Shown here in pieces: positions 27,322 through 37,000 of a DNA stretch of 64,000 nt. Each line of letters opens with the position of its first letter. The first letter of the stretch is position 1. The translations under genes and the position numbers were made by a program. The stretch is from JAGQPD01 sp020426865 (GTDB lineage Bacteria > Planctomycetota > Planctomycetia > Pirellulales > Pirellulaceae), in the NCBI GenBank assembly GCA_041399065.1, contig JAWKTN010000009.1, positions 372,001-436,000 on the forward strand, in the 5' to 3' direction. The notes beneath the pieces are model-generated. The model ran no database searches and had not been told where the DNA came from. It saw only the letters and a list, made by a program, of their open reading frames with translations.

Positions 27322-27342
27322 GACGCTAGTGTCGCTAGCGTC
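27322..27342. promoter_or_regulatory. Inverted repeat in the tdh-lpxD divergent gap
   Basis: GACGCTAG (27322-27329) and CTAGCGTC (27335-27342) form a perfect 8-bp inverted repeat around TGTCG. Its position about 95 bp from the tdh start and 88 bp from the lpxD start suits an operator; there is no T-run to suggest a terminator. Confidence 0.45.
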
Positions 27343-27429
27343 CTGCCAATTCGCTCTTGCCTACGGCTGGGTGAATAGCTACCATCGCTGGGACTGCAGT
27401 GACTTTATCGGACGAAAGGAGTCGACGCG

Positions 27430-28527
27430 ATGTCCAAGGAATTGAAGCTCGGTGAGATTGCCCGACTTGTTGGAGGTCGACTGGTCGGCGATCCGGCGCT
27501 ATGCGTCAAAGGTGCGGCGATCATTCGTGATGCGACCTCGGACGATATCACGTTGGCGGACCGGGCGACGCTGTTCGACGAATTGTCCGCTAGTTCGGCG
27601 GCGGCCGTGATCGTTCCGGATGGATTGCAGCCATCAGGCATCGCCTACATTCAGGTTCGGGATGTCCGAGCAGCGTTTGCGGAGTTGGTCATGCTGTTTC
27701 GCCCCCACACCCTGCGAGAAGCGCAGGGGATCAGTCCCTTTGCTCGCATCGAATCGTCGACCGTCTTGGGGGAAAACGTGAATATTCACGCGGGGGCGAC
27801 GGTTGGTGCCGACGTCGTGATCGGCGACGGTTCCACGATCCACGCTGGTGCCGTGATCTTGGCCGGGTGCCGAATTGGTCGCAACGTGACGATCTTCCCG
27901 AACGCGGTGCTTTATGAAAACACGATTGTGGGCGATCGATGCCGCGTCCATGCCGGTGCCGTGATCGGGGCATTTGGGTTCGGCTACGAGACAAAGGACG
28001 GCCAGCATCTGTTGTCGGCACAGTTGGGCTACGTCGAAATTGGCGACGATGTAGATATTGGCGCATGCACAACCATCGATCGGGGAACCTATGGTGCGAC
28101 GATTGTTGGAAGTGGGACGAAGATCGACAACCAAGTGATGATTGGCCACAACTGCCGAATTGGCAAGGGGAACATCATCTGTTCGCAGGTCGGAATCGCC
28201 GGTAGTTGCACGACTGGTGACTATGTCGTGATGGCGGGACAGGTGGGCATCAGGGACCATGTCCATGTCGGCGATAGGGTAAACATCGGCGCCAAGTCGG
28301 GAGTTGGAGCGGACTTGGCGGCTGGTGAAACCTATCTGGGCGTTCCGGCGCTGCCTAGTCGAACGCAAATGCAGATCATGTTTACGCAGCAAAAGCTACC
28401 GGCAATGCGCAAGGAATTGAAACAATTGTTGCGGATTGTCGAACAGATGCAGTTGCGTAACGAAGATGGCGGATCCCAACAAGGCGAGACTTCTGTTCCG
28501 GGGTCGGTGCAGAGCGAGGCTGCGTAG
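27430..28527 (+). CDS. lpxD: UDP-3-O-acylglucosamine N-acyltransferase LpxD
   Basis: 365 residues. It transfers a 3-hydroxyacyl chain from acyl-ACP to UDP-3-O-acyl-glucosamine in lipid A synthesis. The N-terminal uridine-binding domain (about 1-105) ends in a left-handed beta-helix made of many hexapeptide repeats from about 110 onward (ENVNIHAGATVGADVVIGDG, GCRIGRNVTIFPNAVLYE and so on). The catalytic histidine is His240 in MIGHNCRIG, corresponding to E. coli His239. FGFGYE-type residues (GAFGFGYETKDGQH) are also conserved. The C-terminal helix runs to about 350 with an extra Gln/Ser tail. AAGGAG eight bases upstream supports ATG 27430. It is followed by lpxI. Confidence 0.95.
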   Translation: MSKELKLGEIARLVGGRLVGDPALCVKGAAIIRDATSDDITLADRATLFDELSASSAAAVIVPDGLQPSGIAYIQVRDVRAAFAELVMLFRPHTLREAQGISPFARIESSTVLGENVNIHAGATVGADVVIGDGSTIHAGAVILAGCRIGRNVTIFPNAVLYENTIVGDRCRVHAGAVIGAFGFGYETKDGQHLLSAQLGYVEIGDDVDIGACTTIDRGTYGATIVGSGTKIDNQVMIGHNCRIGKGNIICSQVGIAGSCTTGDYVVMAGQVGIRDHVHVGDRVNIGAKSGVGADLAAGETYLGVPALPSRTQMQIMFTQQKLPAMRKELKQLLRIVEQMQLRNEDGGSQQGETSVPGSVQSEAA

Positions 28528-28542
28528 ATTGATAGATGCCCT

Positions 28543-29409
28543 ATGCGTACGAATGGCGATTGTGGCCTGGTGGGCGAACCGGTAGGGTTGATTGCTGGCT
28601 GGGGCGAGTTCCCCGTGATGGTCGCACGTGCTTTGCGAGCGCTTGGTCACTCGGTTGTGTGCGTTGGCATTGAGGGCCATGCCGACGCATCGCTGTCGTC
28701 CGTCTGCAATCGCTTTGAAGTGTTGGGGCTAACACGTTTGGGCGGACATATCCGCTACTTGAAGCGGCATGGCATCCAACGTGCCACGATGGCGGGCAAG
28801 ATCCAAAAACGTTTGATCTTCGAACGCGGATTTCTTTGGCGACACATCCCCGACTGGACCTGTGTGAGGACGTTTTTCCCTCATTTTGTTCGTGGCAAGC
28901 GGGACCGCAAGGATGACTCCTTACTGTTGGCGGTCGTTGACGCCTATGCTCAGCACGGGATCTCGCTGTTGCCAGCAACCGACTTTGCACCGGAGTTACT
29001 CGTGAGCGCAGGGCATTTGGCGGGACCGCCACTGAAAGCATGGCAGCAGCGAGACGTCGAGTTTGGCTGGGTGTTGGCCAAAGAGATGGGCCGGCTCGAT
29101 GTTGGGCAAAGCGTGGCCGTCAAGGGGCAGGCCGTGCTCGCGGTGGAGGCAGTGGAAGGGACGGACCTGTGTATCCGGCGAGCGGGAGAGCTCTGTCCGA
29201 GCGGAGGATTCACGGTGGTGAAGGTCGCGAAGCCGCAACAGGATATGCGTTTCGACGTGCCAACCATTGGCGTCGGTACGCTCGATTCGATGTTGGCCGC
29301 CGGCGCCAACGTATTGGCAGTCGAGGCTGACAAGACAATTTTTATCAACAGAGACGCTATCGTGTCGTTGGCGGAAAGCCGGAGAATCACGATCGTGGCG
29401 ATGGAATAG
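28543..29409 (+). CDS. lpxI: UDP-2,3-diacylglucosamine pyrophosphatase LpxI
   Basis: 288 residues, normal for LpxI (DUF1009). It hydrolyses UDP-2,3-diacylglucosamine to lipid X and UMP, replacing LpxH in many bacteria. Signatures: GLIAGWGEFPVMVARALRAL at the start, GHIRYLKRHGIQRATMAGKI, the region RKDDSLLLAVVDAY with the conserved Asp-rich motif, GWVLAKEMGRLDVGQSVAVK, GQAVLAVEAVEGTD (catalytic domain start), FTVVKVAKPQQDMRFDVPTIG and GANVLAVEADKT. It sits 15 bp after lpxD, so the two steps of lipid A synthesis are encoded together. Confidence 0.95.
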   Translation: MRTNGDCGLVGEPVGLIAGWGEFPVMVARALRALGHSVVCVGIEGHADASLSSVCNRFEVLGLTRLGGHIRYLKRHGIQRATMAGKIQKRLIFERGFLWRHIPDWTCVRTFFPHFVRGKRDRKDDSLLLAVVDAYAQHGISLLPATDFAPELLVSAGHLAGPPLKAWQQRDVEFGWVLAKEMGRLDVGQSVAVKGQAVLAVEAVEGTDLCIRRAGELCPSGGFTVVKVAKPQQDMRFDVPTIGVGTLDSMLAAGANVLAVEADKTIFINRDAIVSLAESRRITIVAME

Positions 29410-29548
29410 TCGCGACCAGTCGGAGCTCGTTGCCTCACTATTTTGCTACTGGCCGGCAGCAACAGGCAACCGTACAATACCTCAGAGCCCACTTGGCATG
29501 AGCGTGTTATTGGGGGCGGAAGACAGATGCAACAGGGAGCCAATGCTT

Positions 29549-31210
29549 ATGGCGTCATCGCATAATCGGTTGTCGATCGGCGAGTATTTGATCCAGCGGC
29601 TGCAGGATTACGACGTACGTGATGTGTTCGGAATTCCTGGCGACTATGTGTTGGCGTTTTATTCGCTGCTGGAACAAAGTCCGATTCGGGTGATTGGCTG
29701 CACCCGGGAAGACTGTGCCGGGTATGCGGCCGATGCCTACGCCCGCGTCCACGGGATGGGAGCCGTGTGCGTGACGTATTGCGTCGGAGGATTCAGCGTT
29801 AGCAATTCCATCGCCGGAGCTTACGCGGAGAAGTCGCCTGTCGTATTGCTTACCGGGTCGCCCGGTTTGAAAGAACGAATTAATGATCCCTTGCTGCACC
29901 ATAAAGTCCGAGATTTTCGGACACAGTATGACGTGTTTCAAAAACTATGCGTGGCAGCCAGTGAGTTGACTGATCCGCACACAGCATTTGACGAAATCGA
30001 TCGAGTGCTTGAGACATGTTGGCGTTTCAAACGACCGGTCTATATCGATATTCCGCGGGATCTGGTGCATGTTGTGCCCGATCAGCCGCATCGCACGCGA
30101 CGCGAAACCTCGGAAACGGATTCGCGTGTCCTGGCCGAGGCCGCCGATGAAGCATGTGAATTGCTGGCGGCTGCCAAGCGACCTGTGATTATCGCGGGCG
30201 TTGAATTGCACCGATTCGGGTTGCAAGACAGATTGTTGGAATTGGCCGAACCAGCACAAATCCCCATCGCTGCTACGATCTTGGGGAAAAGCGTCATCCG
30301 CGAGTCCCACCCGCTGTATATCGGCCTTTACGAAGGAGCGATGGGGCGCGAAGACGTAACTCGCTACGTGGAGGCGAGCGACTGCGTACTGCTGCTGGGT
30401 ACGTTCATGACCGATCTCAACCTCGGCGTTTTCTCCGCCAGTCTCGAAGTTGGGAAGTGTATCTATTCGACCAGTGAAGAATTGCGAATCCATCATCACC
30501 ATTATCACGGCGTAGGATTGTCGGATTTTTTGGCCGAGCTAATCGCTCGAGCGCCCCGGCCTGCCGTGCGTCCGATTCCGGCCGGCCTGCCGCCAAAACG
30601 CGAAACGTTCAATTTGAATACTGACGCAAAGATCACCACGGCGCGCCTCGTGGCGATGCTCAATGATCGCGATGGAGACGATATGGTCGTGATCGCCGAT
30701 GTGGGGGATTCACTGTTCGCGGCGACCGAGTTAGTGGTCGAACAGCGTACGGAATTTCTCAGTCCGGCCTATTACACGTCGATGGGATTCGCCGTGCCGG
30801 CAGCCTTGGGTGTGCACGTCGCCGAACCCAATAAACGAGCCGTCGTGATTGTTGGCGATGGAGCGTTTCAAATGACATGCAACGAATTGTCGACGCTCGT
30901 TCGACATCGGTTCGCCCCGATTGTGATTGTGTTGGATAACGCCGGCTACGGAACTGAGCGAGTCCTGCACCCGGGAGAGTGGGAATACAACGAAATTCAC
31001 AGCTGGGCTTACAGCCGATTGACTGAAGTATACGGCGGCGGAAAAGGATACGAAGTACATACCGAGGGAGAATTGTTCGCAGCGATGGAGCAGGCTTGGG
31101 AAGATACATCAGGACTGAGCCTGATTCACGTGCATATCGCTCGCGACGATTGCAGCCCGACACTGGCGCGGATGGCGGAGCGGCTCAGCAAACGTGTTGA
31201 ATCGAAGTAG
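29549..31210 (+). CDS. Thiamine-diphosphate 2-oxo acid decarboxylase (pyruvate/indolepyruvate decarboxylase-like)
   Basis: 553 residues from ATG 29549 (GGGAG nine bases upstream); ATG 29543 is nearly equal. It has PDC/IPDC architecture: IGEYLIQRLQDYDVRDVFGI at the N-terminus, the cofactor-activating Glu54 in TREDCAGYAADAYAR, the paired active-site histidines near 117-118 (DPLLHHKVRDF), and the C-terminal ThDP/Mg site GDGAFQMTCNEL...N (about 437-465; DNAGYGTERVL). These features match decarboxylases of pyruvate, indolepyruvate or phenylpyruvate rather than acetolactate synthase. The product would be an aldehyde and CO2. It follows lpxI by about 140 bp; a link to lipid A is not obvious. Confidence 0.88.
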   Translation: MASSHNRLSIGEYLIQRLQDYDVRDVFGIPGDYVLAFYSLLEQSPIRVIGCTREDCAGYAADAYARVHGMGAVCVTYCVGGFSVSNSIAGAYAEKSPVVLLTGSPGLKERINDPLLHHKVRDFRTQYDVFQKLCVAASELTDPHTAFDEIDRVLETCWRFKRPVYIDIPRDLVHVVPDQPHRTRRETSETDSRVLAEAADEACELLAAAKRPVIIAGVELHRFGLQDRLLELAEPAQIPIAATILGKSVIRESHPLYIGLYEGAMGREDVTRYVEASDCVLLLGTFMTDLNLGVFSASLEVGKCIYSTSEELRIHHHHYHGVGLSDFLAELIARAPRPAVRPIPAGLPPKRETFNLNTDAKITTARLVAMLNDRDGDDMVVIADVGDSLFAATELVVEQRTEFLSPAYYTSMGFAVPAALGVHVAEPNKRAVVIVGDGAFQMTCNELSTLVRHRFAPIVIVLDNAGYGTERVLHPGEWEYNEIHSWAYSRLTEVYGGGKGYEVHTEGELFAAMEQAWEDTSGLSLIHVHIARDDCSPTLARMAERLSKRVESK

Positions 31211-31226
31211 TAACGCAAATATGTCG

Positions 31227-32921
31227 TCACTGCTCGTTCGACGTTTCGTCGGCTTGGAGAATGCGGTGAACAACGTCGCTGCGGCGAAGGATCCCAACCA
31301 GCTTGGGATCGTCGTACGATTGAACAACCGGAATGCAATCGTCCGTCGTCTTCTGAAATAACTCAATGGCACGTTGAAGTGCGTCCTGCGGACAAAGCTG
31401 TTGGGGCGCGGGAACGGCAAGGTCTTCCGCTCGAGCCAATTCGTTTACCGAATTGTCAAACATCACGCTGCTGAGGCTAGCATACCGGATCAGCCCGACC
31501 AACTTGCGCGATTCATCCACGACCGGGAACGTGTTTTCGTGGGAGCGTTCAATGTAGCCGATCACTGACTCGAACGTGGCAGCACGGGGGATGCCGGAAG
31601 CAGGACGAATCAAGCCCTGAATCGCCTCGTCGTCGGCCGATGAATGGGCGAGCGGATGTCGGCGTCGAAAAGCGAGGCGGATACCATCACTGACTTCGCG
31701 TAGCTGGTCCCAAATCGAACGGCTCGCGTGGACCACGGCCGAATCGATGGGTACCTCGCCGGCTCGCAGCAGCGAATGTCGAATTAACAGTGGGCCGATC
31801 AATTCAAATACGACTACCGTACCCAGGATAATGGTCTGGATCGGACGCCCCAGTTCTGGGTTGCGTTCCACCGCGATTGTAGACAATGCAATTGCCGCTC
31901 CCGCCTGCGCCATCAAACTCGTGCCTAACCAATTGCGGACTTCCGGCGGACTCTTGGCGATTCGAGCAGCAGTGTATGTGCCAATGTACTTCCCGGCCAT
32001 CCGTAACACGATGTATGCAACACCGATCGAACCTGCGGCGATGAAGTCGTGGATATTCAATTCAGCGCCGTGGACGGCAAAAAACAGTACTGAAAGTAAA
32101 CCTGTGAGGTTATCCAACTCATCGCGAATCTCCCGATGCTGACCCGATGCGTTGGCAACCGCCACGCCCATGGTGAGAAACGTCAGTAAGTAGGGTACTC
32201 CCAACGATTGACAGATGCCCATTAAAAAGGTACCGAGCGCGACCAATAGCACCAACCAGCGTTTGCGCTTGAGCAGCCCGCATGAATAGCTGAGAATTAC
32301 CCCCGCCCCCAACCCCAGCATGATCGAACCACCAACGTCGCGCGCCACGATCAACAGCTGATTCGCAATCGAGCGGCTTCCATCGCCATTCCATAATTCG
32401 ACCAACAGGAATGCAATTTCGAATGACACGATCGACGCAAAATTGTTGAGCGCCACCAGCAGGCCAGCATTCCGAGTCACGGGGCCGTCGGAATCGAGTT
32501 CCTGCATCACCAGGACCGTCGTTGCCGGGGCCGTGGCTAGGGCCAAACACCCCAGAATCAGCGCCGTTGGTGCTGAAATCTGCAGCGTCATCAGCCCTAA
32601 TGCCACAAACAGAAAGGTCGCCAACAGTTCACCAGCCGACAGCCGCAAACCGGTCGCCGCCGTCTGACGGACCCGAGCAATCGTGAATTGACTCCCCAAA
32701 TTGAATAAAACCAACGCCATCGCCAGTTTCAACATCGGATCAAACCACTCGATCTGCTCCTGCGGGATCACGTCGAATAGACTGGGGCCGAGCACCATTC
32801 CCATCAGCAGGTATGCGGTGACCTTTGGGATCCGAAGAAAATCGGCCAACACACCACCCAATAGCGCGATACCAAGTAACAGCCCGAACGTACTAGTGAC
32901 GTGAGGTTCAAAATGGATCAT
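31227..32921 (-). CDS. Kef-type monovalent cation:proton antiporter with C-terminal CBS pair
   Basis: 564 residues. The first about 390 form a CPA2 sodium/hydrogen exchanger-type membrane domain: TSTFGLLLGIALLGGVLADFL, GMVLGPSLFD, LFNLGSQFT, ALATAPATTVLVMQE, GTFLMGICQSLGVPYLLTFL and AQAGAAIALSTIA. A linker of about 60 residues leads to two CBS motifs (IRPASGIPRAATFESVIGYI; VPAPQQLCPQDALQRAIELF) that in other transporters bind adenine nucleotides and control activity. Canonical Kef proteins have RCK domains at this place, so the CBS module is an alternative regulator. It converges with the decarboxylase gene, 16 bp apart. Ion specificity cannot be read from sequence. Confidence 0.88.
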   Translation of the reverse strand: MIHFEPHVTSTFGLLLGIALLGGVLADFLRIPKVTAYLLMGMVLGPSLFDVIPQEQIEWFDPMLKLAMALVLFNLGSQFTIARVRQTAATGLRLSAGELLATFLFVALGLMTLQISAPTALILGCLALATAPATTVLVMQELDSDGPVTRNAGLLVALNNFASIVSFEIAFLLVELWNGDGSRSIANQLLIVARDVGGSIMLGLGAGVILSYSCGLLKRKRWLVLLVALGTFLMGICQSLGVPYLLTFLTMGVAVANASGQHREIRDELDNLTGLLSVLFFAVHGAELNIHDFIAAGSIGVAYIVLRMAGKYIGTYTAARIAKSPPEVRNWLGTSLMAQAGAAIALSTIAVERNPELGRPIQTIILGTVVVFELIGPLLIRHSLLRAGEVPIDSAVVHASRSIWDQLREVSDGIRLAFRRRHPLAHSSADDEAIQGLIRPASGIPRAATFESVIGYIERSHENTFPVVDESRKLVGLIRYASLSSVMFDNSVNELARAEDLAVPAPQQLCPQDALQRAIELFQKTTDDCIPVVQSYDDPKLVGILRRSDVVHRILQADETSNEQ

Positions 32922-33321
32922 TTCGCGCTCTTTTCCACGAACTCGGTTTCGCGACGGCTATCGGATCGTAGCACATCTCCCGCACGTCTGCCGCATCGGA
33001 CGCCCTTGGTCGACTTTTGGCACATTTCCGTGGTTCGTATTCGGGAGCGAAGATTTTCGGAGTTAGGAATTCTCGGCCAGGGCGTCTGGGGTACAATGAC
33101 AGATCACCATCTGCCACGGACACAGTCTCGCCAAGGCCCCCAGTCCTCCCAGGACGCTTAGGATTCGCATCTTACCAAACTTCAAGAGGTAGAACTTCAA
33201 GAGGTAGAGTCTCTTGAAATCGCATCTTGAAATCGCACCTGAACGGCCCGGGCGCACTTTGCCTATAATCTATATTCCTCCCACCTGCCCAGGATTCACC
33301 ATTTTCCCAAGCTCCGGATGG
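32922..33321. other. Intergenic region leading into repeat island
   Basis: No gene is seen. It holds a 15-bp tandem repeat ACTTCAAGAGGTAGA (33179-33193, 33194-33208); TTCAAGAG of the second copy (33196-33203) pairs perfectly with CTCTTGAA (33211-33218). A further direct repeat CTTGAAATCGCA follows, and a TATAAT occurs near 33264. The 12-mer AGCTCCGGATGG is also doubled at 33310-33333. These appear to be diverged members of the GTAGAGTCTCT element of the island. Confidence 0.6.
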
Positions 33322-33673
33322 AGCTCCGGATGGTAGAGTCTCTGGGATTCCGGCCGCCATTCCGTCAACTGTAAAACCGTGTAAAAAATCTTAAATTCCG
33401 ATGGTTTCTGCTGGCGCCGTTCGCGCGGCCAAAATGTAGAGTCTCTACGATTTCGGCCGCTCATGTTGTCAAAGGCCAAAATGTAGAGTCTCTACGATTT
33501 CGGCCGCTCATGTTGTCAAATGCAAATCTGTGTGAAAAAAGACAAATTAGCAAACTTTTGGCTTGGTGCTGGTAGCGTCCGCCGACCGGTTGTGATCCCC
33601 GGCCCTCCAATCGCTAACGCTCGCTCGACGGTCGAACAAGAAAGGCCGCCGGTGGGGCACCCGATGGTGCGAA
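33322..33673. repeat. Repeat island, first long copy (about 352 bp)
   Basis: Starts AGCTCCGGATGGTAGAGTCT and ends CACCCGATGGTGCGA. It is nearly identical in order and sequence to 33674-34014. Inside are two related halves: one with GTAGAGTCTCTGGGATTCC, then CGTCAACTGTAAAACCGTG, and another with GTAGAGTCTCTACGATTTC, then TTGTCAAATGCAAATCTGTG, so the unit is itself built from diverged sub-repeats. The end contains CGCTAACGCTCGCTCGACGG. An open frame across it (33520-33726) has a near-identical sister in copy 2, but this is expected from the repeat. Confidence 0.9.
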
Positions 33674-33837
33674 AGCTCCGGATGGTAGAGTCTCTGGGAT
33701 TCCGGCCGCCATTCCGTCAACTGTAAAACCGTGTAAAAAATCTTAAATTCCGATAGTTTCTGCTGGCGCCGTTCGCGCGGCCAAAATGTAGAGTCTCTAC
33801 GATTTCGCTACGCGCGGCCAAAATGTAGAGTCTCTAC
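33436..33837. repeat. Four copies of palindrome GTAGAGTCTCTAC
   Basis: The exact 13-mer, a 6-bp inverted repeat around one base, is found at 33436-33448, 33483-33495, 33788-33800 and 33825-33837. Each is preceded by CCAAAAT and followed by GATTTCG. Diverged half-forms (GGTAGAGTCTCTGG, GGTAGAGTCTCTTG) occur near 33203, 33332 and 33683. It reads as a REP/BIME-like mobile palindrome or a binding site; no known family is recognised. Confidence 0.85.
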
Positions 33838-34014
33838 GATTTCGGCCGCTCATGTTGTCAAATGTAAATCTGTGTGAAAAAAGACAAATTAGCAGGCTTT
33901 TGGCTTGGTGCTGGTAGCGTCCGCCGACCGGTTGTGATCCCCGGCCCGCCACTCGCTAACGCTCGCTCGACGGTCGAACAAGAAAGGCCGCCGGTGGGGC
34001 ACCCGATGGTGCGA
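33674..34014. repeat. Repeat island, second long copy (about 341 bp), extending into the 3' end of a gene
   Basis: A direct tandem copy of 33322-33673 with few substitutions, differing mainly in the central palindrome spacer. Its last about 59 bases (33956-34014) form the 3' end of the minus-strand FG-GAP gene, giving about 19 C-terminal residues (ending APPAAFLVRPSSER) and the stop codon. Confidence 0.9.
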
Positions 34015-37000
34015 ATATCAGATCGTTGCGTCCATCCGCATTTAGATCCACGGCCAATACCGCTCGGCCATTAACAGGCATCATAAGACCACTCTCCCTG
34101 GGGCCGACGGCTTCAAAGTGGCCCTGGCCGTCCCCTTTAAGGACCAAGCCGAGCCCACCGTCCATCCGACCGATCTCGCCGGGCATGCCAAAGAAATTCT
34201 GCGAGAGAACCGCGTCCAACTGCTGGTCACCGTCAATATCAGTGATCGCAATCCCCTGACACGGGGCTATCTGTGCCAACCTGGGCAATGCGGCCGACCG
34301 AAAATACCCGAGTCCATCGTTGATCAGCACGAGCGATTCGAGCGTGACCACCGCCAATTCCTTGAACTGTGAAAACTGATCTGGTTCGAAAATATCTGTT
34401 ACACTCGACTGTCCGTATTGGGCATACGTCGCGATGTGCGCGCGGATGGCCGGCACAACGTCCGCCAATCGATGTAGTTGGCGTCGCGGCACAATCTGAC
34501 CGTCATCGGATTCGGCTTCCAACAATACCAACTTGCCGGTGCGCTCAATGTCACCATAGTACAAACGCAACGGATGATCGACAGATGCCGCGTAGCTGCC
34601 GTTCAGTCCCCAATTACCCGCGATGAGATCGATGTCGCCATCGTTGTCAATATCCGCAGCGGCCAACGAACGCCACAGGCCGGGAGAATCAGACAGTCCA
34701 CTGTCGCTGCTTTCCACCCAGTGGTCAGGCTTGTTAAGAAAAACCTTTACTGGCCCCCAATCGATTCCAACCACCAAGTCAACACGGTGGTCGCCGTCGA
34801 TGTCCGCGGCTGACGCACAGGTCACCATGCCAATCGATGTCATAATCCAAGGCGTCTGATCTGTGAAGCGTCCCTCTTCATTCACTAGGAGACGACATTT
34901 GGGCGACGTCGGAAATTCGCCAGGAACGCATCTTGCCCCAACGAATAGGTCGAGATCGCCATCGAGATCCCAGTCGGCCGCGACCACGCAGCTACCGCTG
35001 TCTCGAATGTCTGGCAGCGCGTCCGGGGCAAAGGAGAACTTGCCGGTGCCATCATTCAGGTACAAGCGATCAGTATAATTCCGGTGTCCTGACGGGTCTT
35101 CGATGCTACCGCTTACCACATACAAATCCAGGTCATCGTCGTTATCGGCGTCCAGAAACACCGCTGCGACATCCTCACTGGCGGAATGTTGTTCGAAAGC
35201 AGGGACCGATTTTGAACGCAATTCTCCCTGGACATTGAGCAAGAGCTTGCCCTCGATATTGCGTGTCCCGCCATAATAGAGGTCCTCATCTCCATCGCCG
35301 TCAACGTCTCCCTGGGCCAACGCCGGACCTGATTCCGAAAGACGATATGGCAGCAATCGCTGTTGTGCGAAATCATCAAATGCCTCTTCTGAGCACTCGA
35401 GTTGCGGCAGATGGTCAACCGCGGTCAGCCACGGTGCGGAGTCTTGCGTGACGTCCACCGTCGACGAGCTCGCGGAAGTCGGCTCTGTAATCGTCACTAG
35501 TTGGTCGGCAGCAAGATGCTCAAATTGTTGAACGGTGCCGCTAGGCCACCGTACCACCAACAGCTCAATCTGTGATTGCTCACCCAAACCGAAATGCTGC
35601 ACGGGATCAACCGAAGATTGCCATCCCCGAGACATGGTCACATAGCGAGTTTGCGTCATTCCACCCGCTCGCAGTGTGACTTTTGCCCCCAGGCCATAGC
35701 GATTACTTATCGTGCCTATCAGTCGCACGTTTACTCCGTGTGCCGCAGTCTGCTGGTTTCGGTATAATGCGATCGGCGCGTCGAAGTTGAATGTGATCAG
35801 ATCGGTATCGCCATCGTTGTCGAAATCCGCCGTTGCCGCACCAAACGTCACTCCTTCGTATCCCAATCCCCACTCCCGATCGACTCGCGTAAAAGCCAAA
35901 TCGCCATCATTCCGGAAGGCAAGATTTTTTTCGGTCCGCAACGGTTGTTTCACCCAATAAGCTGCCCATTCCGGCGACCCTCCAGCCAGCCTACCCGCGA
36001 GTTCTTTGGACACATCAGCGTTCATCGAATCGCGGACGACACCGTTGGTAATAAAAAGGTCGAGTCTCCCGTCGTTGTCGAAGTCCGCCAAACGGGGCGT
36101 CCATGTCCAGTCGGTACCAGCGATACCGCTCAGATACGCCGCCTCCCACATCCGCCCTTTGCCGCTGTTGATAAAGAGCGAGTTGCGCATGTACTGGCGG
36201 GGCACCGCATAGTCAAAAAACCAATCGTCTTCGACGTTGCCCGCCATCACCATCCGACGTTGATGTGTTGTCGCCAACATGTCGGTGGCAATGAAATCGA
36301 GTAGCCCGTCGTTGTTGATATCTCCGGAATCGCAACCCATGGAAAACCACGGGGTGTGTGGAACTACGTTCGCCAAAGATTCGGTAAAGGCACCGTTGCC
36401 GTCATTATGGAACAACAAGTCGGGCCCGAAGAAGTCATTCGCCGCGTACAGGTCGGGCCGATTGTCGTCGTCGTAGTCCCACCATGTCGCGGCCAATGTG
36501 AAACAAGGCTGGTCCAAGCCCATCTGCTGCGATACATCCGTGAATCGCTCGCCGTCGTTGCGATAGAAGTGGTCATACTGACCGGCTTCTGCCAGCTTCG
36601 CTCGCTCACCAGGCATGTAGAACAACTGCCAGTATTCGCGCAAATGTGGTGGTACGATCGGCTTGTTGCCCTCGAACTTCATTGACAGCTTCACGCCAGG
36701 CGGGGGTTCCTTGGCGGTTGTCGCGAGGTAACCATCCAAATCGCCATCGCCGTCGACATCGGCGAATGCCATCGACATGCTCGCTCCCTGAAAATCCACG
36801 CCCCACTCGGCCGCTCGTTCGGAAAACTTTCGCCCGTCCCCTCCATCGTTCGGTTCGTTGATATAAAGCCGATTGTGGTCTTCATAAGCGCAGGCGTAGA
36901 TGTCCAAGTCACCATCGTTGTCGACATCAACAAACGTGCATCCAGTCCCCCAGAACTTGTCGTCTGCCAATCCAACTGCCACGGTTACGTCTTCGAAGCG

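Noticed and set aside
32922..34014. CRISPR-like array in the repeat island
   Set aside because: Repeats are irregular in spacing, differ in length and lack unique uniform spacers and cas genes.
33520..34074. Two near-identical short open frames in the repeat island (33520-33726 and 33874-34074)
   Set aside because: Their identity follows from the DNA duplication; the two copies differ at too few sites to show protein-level selection, and no family cue is present.
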